Below, piece after piece: positions 10,244-19,383 of a stretch of DNA of 64,000 nucleotides. Positions within the stretch are counted from its first letter, which is position 1. Each line of letters starts with the position of its first letter. Origin of the DNA: Kalaharituber pfeilii (Eukaryota; Ascomycota; Pezizomycetes; Pezizales; Pezizaceae); contig WHUZ01000004.1 of the NCBI GenBank assembly GCA_015179045.1, positions 868,001-932,000 of the forward strand, given 5' to 3'. The notes beneath the pieces are model-generated. The model worked only from the letters and a program-made list of their open reading frames with translations. It was not told where the DNA came from and ran no database searches. Made by a program: the position numbers and the translations under genes.

Positions 10244-10974
10244 TACTCGCTGGTTCGGAAAGTACCTAGCACTGGAATGCTGCATAAATCGTATGCACTA
10301 TTCGCTCTTTGGAATAGGGCCACTCGCACTATTGGATGACTTCCCGTGGGCACAGATTCACAGATTCACAGGCGTCAAACCCCGTCCAGATTCTCAAATC
10401 TGGCAGACTCCCCCCCCCCTGCCAGATTCACAGACAAACAAAAGGGGTTAGGCAACGTAGAATTAAAACTGCATACCTTGTAATTTGCATATCTAACCTC
10501 AGCAGCAAAATCAAATATGTCACCCCCCTTAAATCTATGCCGAAATACACATCTACGCCAAAATATCTCCACTCATACAGGTGATGAGTTTGAAGAAGCT
10601 CTTTTATTAATTATTTGCTTAAGTATATTGAGTCTTTGAAATGTGACATTTATGAAAGCAATTTTATTTGACTCAAGCAGCATTATGAAGTGCTAGAAAG
10701 TGGTAGTTGTTTGAGCAATAGGTGGAGATAATTTTGCATGCAATAATGGGTGCATAAAGTACTTGCTTTTGTAATAGCGCTGGCGCGTGATGTGCTGACA
10801 AATTTAGAATTTTATTTTGTGGTTGCCACGGGAATCGGGGTCTGGCAAAGAATTTGGTCTAGGGATCTGGGTCTGTGAATCTGCGCCCACGGGAAGTTAT
10901 CCATTCTACTAGTAAAAGGCGAATAGCGCAGGCATTTTATGCAGCGTTCCAATACTTTCCAAACCAGCGAGTAC
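10244..10974. repeat. Hairpin MITE copy split by another TIR element
   Basis: The left arm (tactcgctggttcggaaag onward, 10244-10312) and right arm (ggcgaatag to gcgagtac, about 10919-10974) match the intact palindrome at 5373-5488. Between them sits a separate inverted-repeat element at 10334-10902. Confidence 0.72.
10334..10902. mobile_element. Non-autonomous TIR element, 569 bp, nested in a MITE
   Basis: Ends are inverted copies of ggatgacttcccgtgggc followed by cagattcacag (right end has two substitutions). A second copy of cagattcacag follows directly inside the left end. The interior has no long frame. The flanks offer att on both sides as a possible 3-bp duplication, too short to be convincing. 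Confidence 0.7.
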
Positions 10975-11928
10975 TACCCGCAGGACTAAACCCCCTGTGT
11001 AGCATATGCACAAGTTAACCTCCTGCAAATCCACCAATATTGGTCGCAAGGAAGATGCCATGGTATAAAATTTCAATGGGTATAAGAAATTCATATAGTA
11101 GACAAAAAATTGAAATATACAACAAAAAGCACATGAGAGTAGTTGACCTACCAAGGATAATTTGCATTATCCGAGGAGCTGTTGGGGGGGCTGTTGGAGG
11201 GGAAGCTGGAGCAGCTGCTGAAGGGGTGCTTGGGCGGAGCGGTGAGAGTGCCGTGAGATGGGGGTGGGTGACGGGATTGGTACGGGAGCGGAGGAGCTAT
11301 TGAAGAGGTGGTCAGGGGGGCCGCTGAAGGAGGGGTACGATTGTAAGGTTCGTGCAATTGAGAGATAGGTGCGATTCGGGATTGACAGGTTGTGGGGTGG
11401 GGGATCCGATTAAACGCTCGCAGCGGGAGAAAGGAGGGAGGGAGGGGATTTCAAGCAAAAATAGAGCTGTTGAAATTTTCGAACTGACCCACGCGTTGGT
11501 TGACACACACTGCTATTGTCTCTAGTGATGGAACTCGAGGTAACAGCAAGCGCCATCGAGAGGTATACATATAGAATTGAGTGTCCCGGTTCAATTCTCA
11601 CAGTGACCTGGGGAAGGAGATTGTCAAACATATTAAAAGTATACAAGATGGACTGTATTCCTCCGGCTCCATGTAATTAAATTTCTAGTGGAACCAGCTC
11701 AATCTCTTTTAAATTGTGTTTTTAGTTTTTGTGTGGCTGTGGTACTGGCAGTGGTTGGTGGCGCAGACGGGTCGAAAATGCAATTAGTTTTTTTCTCCCA
11801 TACCTTTTCTCTTGCCCGTATGCAGCCCCGCTGGACTATGGCGAGGCGGGGCTAACCTGCGTGAGTAGAACTATATAAGCACACAGTACGTACGTACATA
11901 CTTGTAAGTACCTCTCCTTCCGCACCTC
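10975..11928. other. No gene seen
   Basis: Mixed sequence with a G-rich patch at 11170-11310 whose short open frames look compositional. At 11815-11860 a weak resemblance to a LINE tail (ctatggcgaggcgggg) is visible, too weak to call. It ends in acctc (11924-11928), the target duplication of the next element. Confidence 0.5.
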
Positions 11929-12355
11929 TGTCACGGGCCTACCCAGAGATGCTGGGGATATCCACCTGAGTTGACCCGTAAGGCTGCTAGTGACCATTCG
12001 GCCTGATCAACCGATAGCTACAGCAGGGCAATACAATTGACAGGTCGGGTCACGGAAGCGTATCACAAGCGGAGCACATGGTTGAGTGAGTTGCGCCACT
12101 GAGTGGCAAGAGTACGCGTAGGCTTGTTGTGCACAGCCTCAGACATTGTTATTGATTGTTAAGCATTGATACCGATTGTTAAGCATTGATATCGATTGTT
12201 AAGCATAGATAGCATAAGCAATAGAACATACAGTGGGCATGCGCGGGGAGCTGGCTATATAAGGAGGGTCTTCTGCCTTTGAGAGATGGTCAAGCTTCAA
12301 GCGTTGTCCTAAGTTACACCCTCATTTTAGCTACATCATCGTAGACTCCGTAACA
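11929..12355 (+). repeat. 5' LTR
   Basis: Begins TGTCACGGGCC and ends CTCCGTAACA. It contains three tandem units of attgttaagcattgata (about 12150-12205) upstream of a TATA box. It differs from the 3' LTR at one noticed site (gcctttgag here, gccttcgag there). Confidence 0.93.
12253..12262 (+). promoter_or_regulatory. TATA box of the 5' LTR
   Basis: ggctatataagg lies in the LTR after the attgttaagc tandem units, in the expected U3 position. The copy in the 3' LTR is at about 21617-21626. Transcription would start roughly 30 bp downstream. Confidence 0.65.
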
Positions 12356-12429
12356 TTACAACGCTAGCACATTACCACAACTACTATATACCTTACCCTG
12401 ATACCTGACCGAAAACGATATCAGATACC

Positions 12430-13330
12430 ATGCCTTCCACAGCTGCTACGCCCACCGAGCAACCAGAACCTTCGCAGACATACGCAGACCGGCTGCAGAC
12501 CCTCGAGGCTATGATGGCAACCTTAAGGGAACAACTGCCAGCACCCTCAGCTACGCCGGCCACTCCAGCCACGCCGGTCCCTTCAGCCATGCCGACAAGG
12601 CCAACTACACCAGCATCTTCAGCCTCTATGCTCTCGCGTTTTGACACGGATGCCCATGAGCGTATACTCAAGAAGATACAACTTAAGGCACCAAGTTTCG
12701 ATGGAAGAGAAGTGCACAGTTTTCTCTACCGGTTCCGCAAGTACCTACGGATAAATGCCATCTCTGATTCAGACTTCGCACTTGAGCTCCTGGGCACCTG
12801 CATTTGCCTGGTGGGAGAGTAACGAAGATACATTGCATAGCCTTGAGGAAGCAGAAGTCGAGCTTAAGAAGGCTTATGGAGATCCCACCCAACGCCTCAA
12901 GAATGTGGTGGACATTAAACACCTGCGTCAAACCGGCACTATTGTGGATTTCTTTATAGAGCTTGAACGACTAAATCTCCACGCCAAAATCCCACGATAT
13001 CTCCTACCTTTCATTGTAGAGGAGGGATTGAAACCGGAATTACGAAACGCCTTGGAGGGCCAATGCGCGCCACTTGACAACTACGAAAACTGGAAAAGTA
13101 TGGCGATTAAAGCTGGTACACGCCTCGAGTCAAAATCAAGCAAGTCAACGATACCCCACTCCAACACTGAGTATAATCAATCTACAACTATAGCCACTGG
13201 CAGCAGCAGCAGCACCACCACAGATGATAGTAGCAACTACGCGGGCGATGAAAATAAGGAACAAAAGATAAAGAAACAGCTGTGTTCCAAAGTGTGACGC
13301 CAATAACCATGTAGCCAGGGATTGCAAGAT
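12430..13330 (+). pseudogene. gag of the LTR element, frameshifted
   Basis: Starts at ATG 12430 with a Pro/Thr/Ala-rich head. A retrotransposon gag domain follows: FDGREVHSFLYRFRKYLRIN in the first frame, then WWESNEDTLHSLEEAEVELK and YGDPTQRLKNVVDIKHLRQ in a second frame. The frame change lies at about 12785-12815, away from any long homopolymer. A CCHC zinc knuckle (C-SK-C-DANN-H-VARD-C, 13282-13327) needs one further frame change at 13291. Two lesions mean no full Gag can be made. The head-domain-knuckle order is that of Ty3/gypsy Gag. Confidence 0.8.
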
Positions 13331-14336
13331 CGGCAACACTACGGTCAGCCAACCTACGAGCGACCCAGCAGTCAAGTTACTAGCACGATTTCCTAAAAGA
13401 AAGCGATCTGATAGCACCTCCCATACACTACAAGTACAGAACATGGAATATTCCTCAAGCGACGAAGATTAGAAACCTGGTTTCCAGAGAAAGCCTATCG
13501 CCACACACAGGAATGAATCGATGTCGATCCGAAAAGAAAGTGACGTCAGCACGTGATCAGGTTATCATAGACCGCTTCCCAAAAAATGCAGCATTACATA
13601 TCCAGCAAGATCTTATCAACCAGAATTTGTTAGCACAATTATGTGAGACGTATGCAGAAAACCGGATAACAACACGATACTAGTGGCAGTACATCACCAC
13701 AAATAGATAGCTTGAGTGGAAGTACTTAGGCAATACTTGCGTATTTACTGCCATGATCGGCGGAAATGGTGGGCGTTACCACTTACAGAATTCGCATCAC
13801 ATGACCTAGCAGAAGAGTACCTAGAGCGATGACGAGCGATGATGGCATGATCAGACAACGAACTGAGAACTCACTAATGACGCACCCACCTTTTCGTTCA
13901 ACAGTTAGCAGATCGGTCAGAAGTCAGCTGGCAGGCCTGCAAGCGAGGTATGTAGGGTATCACCCGGTACAGTGTGAGCGGATCCAGTAGGCGCGAACCT
14001 AGAGACAGCCGCTACCAAGTAGCATGCGCTCTAGGTGGCCGAAGACCTGGCGCGAGCGGCTGGACAGCCCGTGGATACTCATATATACCCCGACGGTACT
14101 ACCAACGGTTACCAATAGGTCTACGTTCCGTGCAATGGTTAGCAAAACGCCAGAAGCCGCAAGCTTGTCCAGTCAAAACAGACGATACTCATAGAGACAT
14201 AAGTAAGAGCCACTTATGAAGTGAAGGAATTGTGGCCCAACGTACCCTAGGAGGTATACGGTACTGAATACGATGAAAGGACTATGGCTCAGAAATCTGG
14301 GACATAGAAGTCACACAATGGGCTGCAAATGCCATT
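13331..14336 (+). other. Non-coding interior of the LTR element
   Basis: Only short frames (the largest is 81 codons at 13974) with no pol motifs. This is the interior left of the LINE and ends in the LINE target duplication ctgcaaatgccatt (14323-14336). The right-hand remainder is 21023-21292. Confidence 0.6.
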
Positions 14337-14575
14337 TTTTTTTTTTTTTTTTTTTTTCTATCACATGACCCCGCTTGTAGCTGTTCGCCATGGCAGGCCC
14401 CTGGGTCTAGACCCTCAAAGCCCGGAGGCAGGCTTTTCTACCTGAATCTTCCACCGCCATCTCTACAAACGAAAACATCAACCCCTCCCCGCCCCACTTC
14501 CCCGAGGCACTTTAAAAATAGCTACATCTTTCTTCCCCCGCCACCTACTAACAAACGGAAATTCGCCCCCTCCCC

Positions 14576-17500
14576 CTACACCTTCAGCGAACCGAAAAAC
14601 TCTCCCAGCGTATTCACCATCTCCCCATTCTCCTGTTCCACCATCCACTTTTTGTCATCGATATCCTCCCACCTTCCCCATCCTTTCAAGTACTCCACCT
14701 CCTCACACCTGAACGCCAGGTGGTCCGCCGTTTGTCTTTCCCCGCACTCACATACGCTCCCCTCCATCGCTTTCCCGATCCTTACCTCCCACTCCTTCCC
14801 CATCCCCTTTCCCGTTCTCAGTCTCGTGAAAGCCGTTGCGGCCCCCCTTCTCCACTCCATCACTGCGCCCCCCCCGTACCCCCTTTCCTTTCTCTCCGCC
14901 GCGCGCAGTCGCTTCCACTTCTGCCGCAGCCCCCCTTCTGTTACCACCGACCTCCCTACCCTGTCCGCCGCCCTCTTCGCTTCGACGTCCGCCGCCTCGT
15001 TGCCGGCGATACCGATGTGCGCCTTCACCCACATCAGCTTAACGTCCCCCCCTTTTTTCCTTCTCTCCGCGACTGCATCCACCACTCTCCTCAGGTCTCC
15101 GGTTCGTGCTTTCCCCAATCTCCCCGCCTTCCTCACCGCCGCGATTGCTGCCTGTGAGTCTGTCAGGATGACCAGGTTTGCCGGTGCTGGGACCGCCTTC
15201 TCTATCCCCACCCTCATCCCTCTCACCTCCCCATCCCACACCGTCGCTCCCGTCCCCATTTCCTCTCCCCCCCCGCCATCCCACTTCCAGAATCCCCCTC
15301 CTACTCTCCCCTTCTCGTTCATGCTACCATCTGTGTACACCGCCCCCCCCTCTTGCGTTGCCCAAAAGATTGACGACTCCCACTCCTCCGCGCTTCCCCC
15401 TTTGCGTCCTTCTCTCGTCACTTCTTCCACCTCCGTTCTCGCACATCCCCCCCCCCATGACACCTCGTCCACCCCCTCCGGCATGACGAAGCTAACTGTG
15501 CTCTGTACCCTCCCTGCCACCGACTCGAACCCATCCTTCTTCTGCGTCGCCCACCCCACACTCCAGTCCTTCCAGTCCCGCCCCCGCTCCTCCACGTCCC
15601 CCTCTCCCCTGAAGTCCGCGGTCCAGATGTCTCCGCATCCCTTCGGGTCCCCCATACTCCTCGCTACGAACCGCGCCTGTGCCGCGTCTAATGCCGTCTC
15701 CGCACTCTCCACTCCGGCGATCCAGTTGACTTTCTGCATCGCTGCTCCGTGGACAGCGCCCGTAGCCTTCTTCAGTACCTGATACTGAATCTTCTCCATC
15801 TCTCTCCTCCACTCCTTCTGTCCCCGCCACCCTATCTCCGACCCCCACATCATCACCGCCCTTATCATCCCCGTGTACATCTGTCTCCAGCTGCGCGGGC
15901 TCATCCCCCACTGCCCTGCACCCAGCCCCATCATCGCGCCTGTTAGTTTCCTTGCCTTCTCTATCCTCGCCTTCCAGTGGAAGTCGAAGTCTAGAGTCGA
16001 GTCAAAGATCACTCCCAGCCACTTCACTCTCTCCACCTCCTTTCTCCTTCTCTTCCCTTTGCCGAAGACAATATCCTCATGCTTCGCTGTCTCCAGCGGT
16101 ACCCCCCATTTTTCCGCCACCCTCCCCGTTATCCTTCCCAATTTCACTCTCAGTCTCTCCTGATCCACCTCCCCTTCCCAGTCCCACGCCGTTACATTGA
16201 TGTCATCTACGTATGACGGAACTTCGCATTCCACCTCCGGGCATTCTCTCCTTAGCGTCTCCTCCAAATCTTCCAACATCGGCGCCAGCCATATCAGAAA
16301 AATGACTGGTGACAGGGGCGACCCCTGAGGTACCCCCACGTTCGCTCTGCCTTCCCCCCTGACCACTCCGTCCCACTCCACCGTGAACTTTCTCTCTCTA
16401 AAAAATCCCTTCAGCCACCCCGCCCACCTCCCTGCTCCCTTGTCTCTCCTCACCCTCTTCAGCACCTCTTCCCCCTTCACATTATTGAAGCCTCCCCTCA
16501 CATCGTCGAGGCTCCACACTGCCCCCCCCTTTCTCGCAAGACACCTTTGTGTTCTGGCGACCGCCCTCATCATCGCCTCTGCCGCGTTTCGTCCCTTCCT
16601 TCCGCCAAACTGATGACGGTGGAAAAGTTGCTCTGCTTTCTGTAGCTCGCTTGCCACCACCTTCTCTCCCAGCTTCGCTACGCAGTTGATCAAGTTTATT
16701 GGTCTCCAACTCTTCACCTGCGACTTATCTTTCCCAGGTTTCGGAATCATCACCACCTTGCTCAACTGCCACTCTTCCGGAGTCCTCCCCGCCGCCATCT
16801 CCTCCGCCATCTGTGTCATTAGCTCCCGCCCTAACGGCGTCTTCATCACCAGCTTCAAGAGCTTGTATGAAATTCCGTCCGGTCCTGGTGCAGACACGTT
16901 GCTCGTCCCCTTCAATGCGTCCTCCAGCATGCCCACTATCTTTTCTACCTTATATCCCGGCCCTTCCTCCGTCTCCCCCCCCCCCTCCTCACCACCTCTC
17001 TCCTCCCACTGAAAGTTTCTCTCGACTAGTGCTTTGCACTTGTCTTGCTCCGTTTTCAGATCCTCCCCCTCCTCTCCCGTCAGCTTCCCCATCGTCGCCT
17101 TCACCTTCCATGGGTCTTTTGCTACCCTGGCGACCACCCATGGATCCTTCTCTCCCATTTCTTCTGCGAAGGCCCTCCAACACTCCTCTTTCTCCTTTTT
17201 GATGTTCGCCTTGAGGGTCCTCTTCGCTTGCTTCCATCTCTCATACCTCTCCGGGTCCATCCCCTTCGCCCCTTTACCTACTCCCCCTCTCCCTTCTGCC
17301 GCTACCTTCTTCCGGAGGCCCGTTAGTTTCTTGGACCACCACTTCTTGCTCCTCCTACACACCCTCACTTCCCTGCTATGTCTCTCCTTGAGGCTCAGGA
17401 GCTTCTCGTACGGGGTCTCCCCCGGCAGCCCCTCCATCCACTCCCCTTTCTTCTTCTCATCCCATTCCTTCATGTCCTCCACCATGTCCTCCACTTCCTC

Positions 17501-18208
17501 GAAATTCACTCTCTTTCTTTTCCCTCCTCCCCCTTCCTCGGTATCCTCCCACGCCATGCCTATGGCCGCATGATCCGAGCTCAGGAACGCCTGTTGCATC
17601 CCCCCCTTCGTCTCCTCTCCCATCCCCTTTTGCCAACACAGATCGATAACCGACTCCTGTACCTCCCCCCGCCTCTGTCTCCTCCACGTCGCTTCCCCTT
17701 CCGTGTTGGCCAGCTCCCATCCATCCCCCTCAAAAAACTCCTTCACCGCCACTCCCCTTCCGTTGTTCTGCACTCCCGCCCCTCCCCACGCTCGGTGATG
17801 AGCGTTCCAGTCTCCCAAGATAACCCCCCTCTTCCCATCCCATTCTTTCTCTATCCTTCCCAGCACCTCCTCCATTTCTTCCTTCTTCCAATTGGGCTGC
17901 ACGTACACTCCTCCCACTCTCTTTTCCCCCACCGCCGCCCAGACCCAATTTTTCCCTTCTTCTCTTACCCTCACCTTCGCTGCCCTCCCCTTGCTGACAT
18001 GTAACACTACCCTCGTTCCCTCTCTCACCTCCGACTTTATGTCGAAAGATGGATGGGTCGTTGTCACCCAACTCCCCCCTCTCCGTTCCACCCACGCTTC
18101 TAGCACAAAAAAGATATGGAACCCCTCCCTACTCGCCCACTCCAACGCCACGTGCGTGTTGGCTACCCCGCCCTGCACGTTTTGGCACCCTATCTTCCAC
18201 TCTACCAT
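14576..18208 (-). CDS. LINE ORF2: endonuclease, reverse transcriptase, RNase H
   Basis: A 1210-residue protein, start ATG at 18208. Residues 1-225 form an exonuclease-endonuclease-phosphatase (APE-type) domain, with CQNVQG, GDWNAHH (132-138) and SDHAA (211-215). RT spans about 430-720: APGPDGISY (440), SLDDVRGGFNNV (566), GVPQGSPLSP (625) and the catalytic YVDD (666-669). A thumb region follows, then RNase H with YTDGSMNEK, LTDSQAA and WVKAHIGIAGNEAAD. A C-terminal C-x-C...H...C segment (CECGERQTADHLAFRC) ends the protein. It nicks target DNA and primes reverse transcription of its own RNA. Its start overlaps the stop of ORF1b in ATGGTAG, which suggests coupled re-initiation. Length and motif set are complete. 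Confidence 0.95.
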   Translation of the reverse strand: MVEWKIGCQNVQGGVANTHVALEWASREGFHIFFVLEAWVERRGGSWVTTTHPSFDIKSEVREGTRVVLHVSKGRAAKVRVREEGKNWVWAAVGEKRVGGVYVQPNWKKEEMEEVLGRIEKEWDGKRGVILGDWNAHHRAWGGAGVQNNGRGVAVKEFFEGDGWELANTEGEATWRRQRRGEVQESVIDLCWQKGMGEETKGGMQQAFLSSDHAAIGMAWEDTEEGGGGKRKRVNFEEVEDMVEDMKEWDEKKKGEWMEGLPGETPYEKLLSLKERHSREVRVCRRSKKWWSKKLTGLRKKVAAEGRGGVGKGAKGMDPERYERWKQAKRTLKANIKKEKEECWRAFAEEMGEKDPWVVARVAKDPWKVKATMGKLTGEEGEDLKTEQDKCKALVERNFQWEERGGEEGGGETEEGPGYKVEKIVGMLEDALKGTSNVSAPGPDGISYKLLKLVMKTPLGRELMTQMAEEMAAGRTPEEWQLSKVVMIPKPGKDKSQVKSWRPINLINCVAKLGEKVVASELQKAEQLFHRHQFGGRKGRNAAEAMMRAVARTQRCLARKGGAVWSLDDVRGGFNNVKGEEVLKRVRRDKGAGRWAGWLKGFFRERKFTVEWDGVVRGEGRANVGVPQGSPLSPVIFLIWLAPMLEDLEETLRRECPEVECEVPSYVDDINVTAWDWEGEVDQERLRVKLGRITGRVAEKWGVPLETAKHEDIVFGKGKRRRKEVERVKWLGVIFDSTLDFDFHWKARIEKARKLTGAMMGLGAGQWGMSPRSWRQMYTGMIRAVMMWGSEIGWRGQKEWRREMEKIQYQVLKKATGAVHGAAMQKVNWIAGVESAETALDAAQARFVARSMGDPKGCGDIWTADFRGEGDVEERGRDWKDWSVGWATQKKDGFESVAGRVQSTVSFVMPEGVDEVSWGGGCARTEVEEVTREGRKGGSAEEWESSIFWATQEGGAVYTDGSMNEKGRVGGGFWKWDGGGGEEMGTGATVWDGEVRGMRVGIEKAVPAPANLVILTDSQAAIAAVRKAGRLGKARTGDLRRVVDAVAERRKKGGDVKLMWVKAHIGIAGNEAADVEAKRAADRVGRSVVTEGGLRQKWKRLRAAERKERGYGGGAVMEWRRGAATAFTRLRTGKGMGKEWEVRIGKAMEGSVCECGERQTADHLAFRCEEVEYLKGWGRWEDIDDKKWMVEQENGEMVNTLGEFFGSLKV

Positions 18209-19383
18209 GTGGATTTCGGGGCTTCAGTCCTCTCGTCCCGGGTGGGTGCCCAGTCGGAATCTTCGATACCCTCCACGTCCTTCTTCACCCCTTGCATCTC
18301 CTCTGCCTCCTCATCCCAGCTCCTCTCCCTGTCCTTTCCTTTAGCCTTCGTTCCTGCCTTCCGCAAGATCGCGCTTAGCTCCTCCGCTTCTTTCTGACTT
18401 TTTGCATTGAACACTATCCCCCCCTCCTCCTCCTCCACTTTCTTTCTTTTCCCCCCTTCATTCCCTGCTTCTCCCGTTCCTTTTCTCTTTTCTGTGACCG
18501 CCCGGAATGCTCTCTTCGCCTCCTCATCACCGCATTCCTTCGCCACATGCCCCTTCTTCTTACACACCAGACATATAATCCCTCCGCTCCCTTGCTGGCT
18601 CTGTGCTCCCTGTGTTTGTCCCATTCCCCCCCCGATTCCCCTCCATGCCTGTCCCCCTTTCCCCTTCGGTCCTTTCGGGGCATTCACTGGGGGTGGTGAC
18701 CTCGTTATTCCTTCTGGTAAGGTCTCCTCCCTTCTCCAGTTCTGCATTACCTCCGGTCTTCTCCCTTGCTGCTGTTTCCCCTTCGGATTCCACAGCTGCA
18801 CCCACCTCGGCTTCCCCAAAATCATTATCCTTTCCTTGCACAATCTGTCCGCTTCCTCTGCATCGGCCACTTCGAACGTTACCGAACTCGACCTCGCCGT
18901 CTGTGGGTTCGGTGCCCACGCAAATCTGTGCGGCCCCCGGTTGCCTGCTCTCAGCTCCGGGTTCTCCTTCTTCACAATTTCCGTGATCTCTGCGTCCGTC
19001 ACAGCCCCCTTCTGCACTGGTACTCCTTTTACCACTAATTTCACCGCCTTTTTATTTTCCACCCACACTCTCACCGTATCCCCGTACATCGCCCTGATTA
19101 TGCTATTACACTTCTTAAGCACCTCCTCATTCCTCATCCCCGCGGGGACCTCCTCCACTTCCCATACTCTCTCCATCACGCTCACCTCCCCTTTTACGTT
19201 GAGCCTCCTGACTCGGAACATGGGCTTCTTTTCGGTTGATTCCCAATCCCTCCTCGCCTGCTCAAACACTTTCAATCCCCTCTCCTTTTCTTTCTCCCAC
19301 GCCTCCCCCTTTGCCACGACCCTCTCCTTGTGTTCGGACGTGATCTGCATTTTCTTCATCTTTTTCCCCCGATCACCTGCCAT
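18202..19383 (-). CDS. LINE ORF1b: Gag-like RNA-binding protein with zinc knuckle
   Basis: A 393-residue frame from ATG 19383. The middle part (about 60-210) has an RRM-like look (KKAVKLVVKGVPVQKGAV, SSVTFEVADAEEADRLCKE). A single CCHC knuckle, CLVCKKKGHVAKEC, follows at about residue 273. It most likely binds the LINE RNA. It overlaps the end of ORF1a by 28 nt in the -1 frame, and a GGGAAAA heptamer lies in the overlap, so it may be made as an ORF1a-ORF1b fusion. Independent initiation at its own ATG is the alternative. Confidence 0.85.
   Translation of the reverse strand: MAGDRGKKMKKMQITSEHKERVVAKGEAWEKEKERGLKVFEQARRDWESTEKKPMFRVRRLNVKGEVSVMERVWEVEEVPAGMRNEEVLKKCNSIIRAMYGDTVRVWVENKKAVKLVVKGVPVQKGAVTDAEITEIVKKENPELRAGNRGPHRFAWAPNPQTARSSSVTFEVADAEEADRLCKERIMILGKPRWVQLWNPKGKQQQGRRPEVMQNWRREETLPEGITRSPPPVNAPKGPKGKGGQAWRGIGGGMGQTQGAQSQQGSGGIICLVCKKKGHVAKECGDEEAKRAFRAVTEKRKGTGEAGNEGGKRKKVEEEEGGIVFNAKSQKEAEELSAILRKAGTKAKGKDRERSWDEEAEEMQGVKKDVEGIEDSDWAPTRDERTEAPKSTW

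Noticed and set aside
12100..12210. Regular attgttaagc repeats considered as a CRISPR-like or origin array
   Set aside because: Only three adjacent units without unique spacers; they lie inside an LTR and occur identically in the second LTR.
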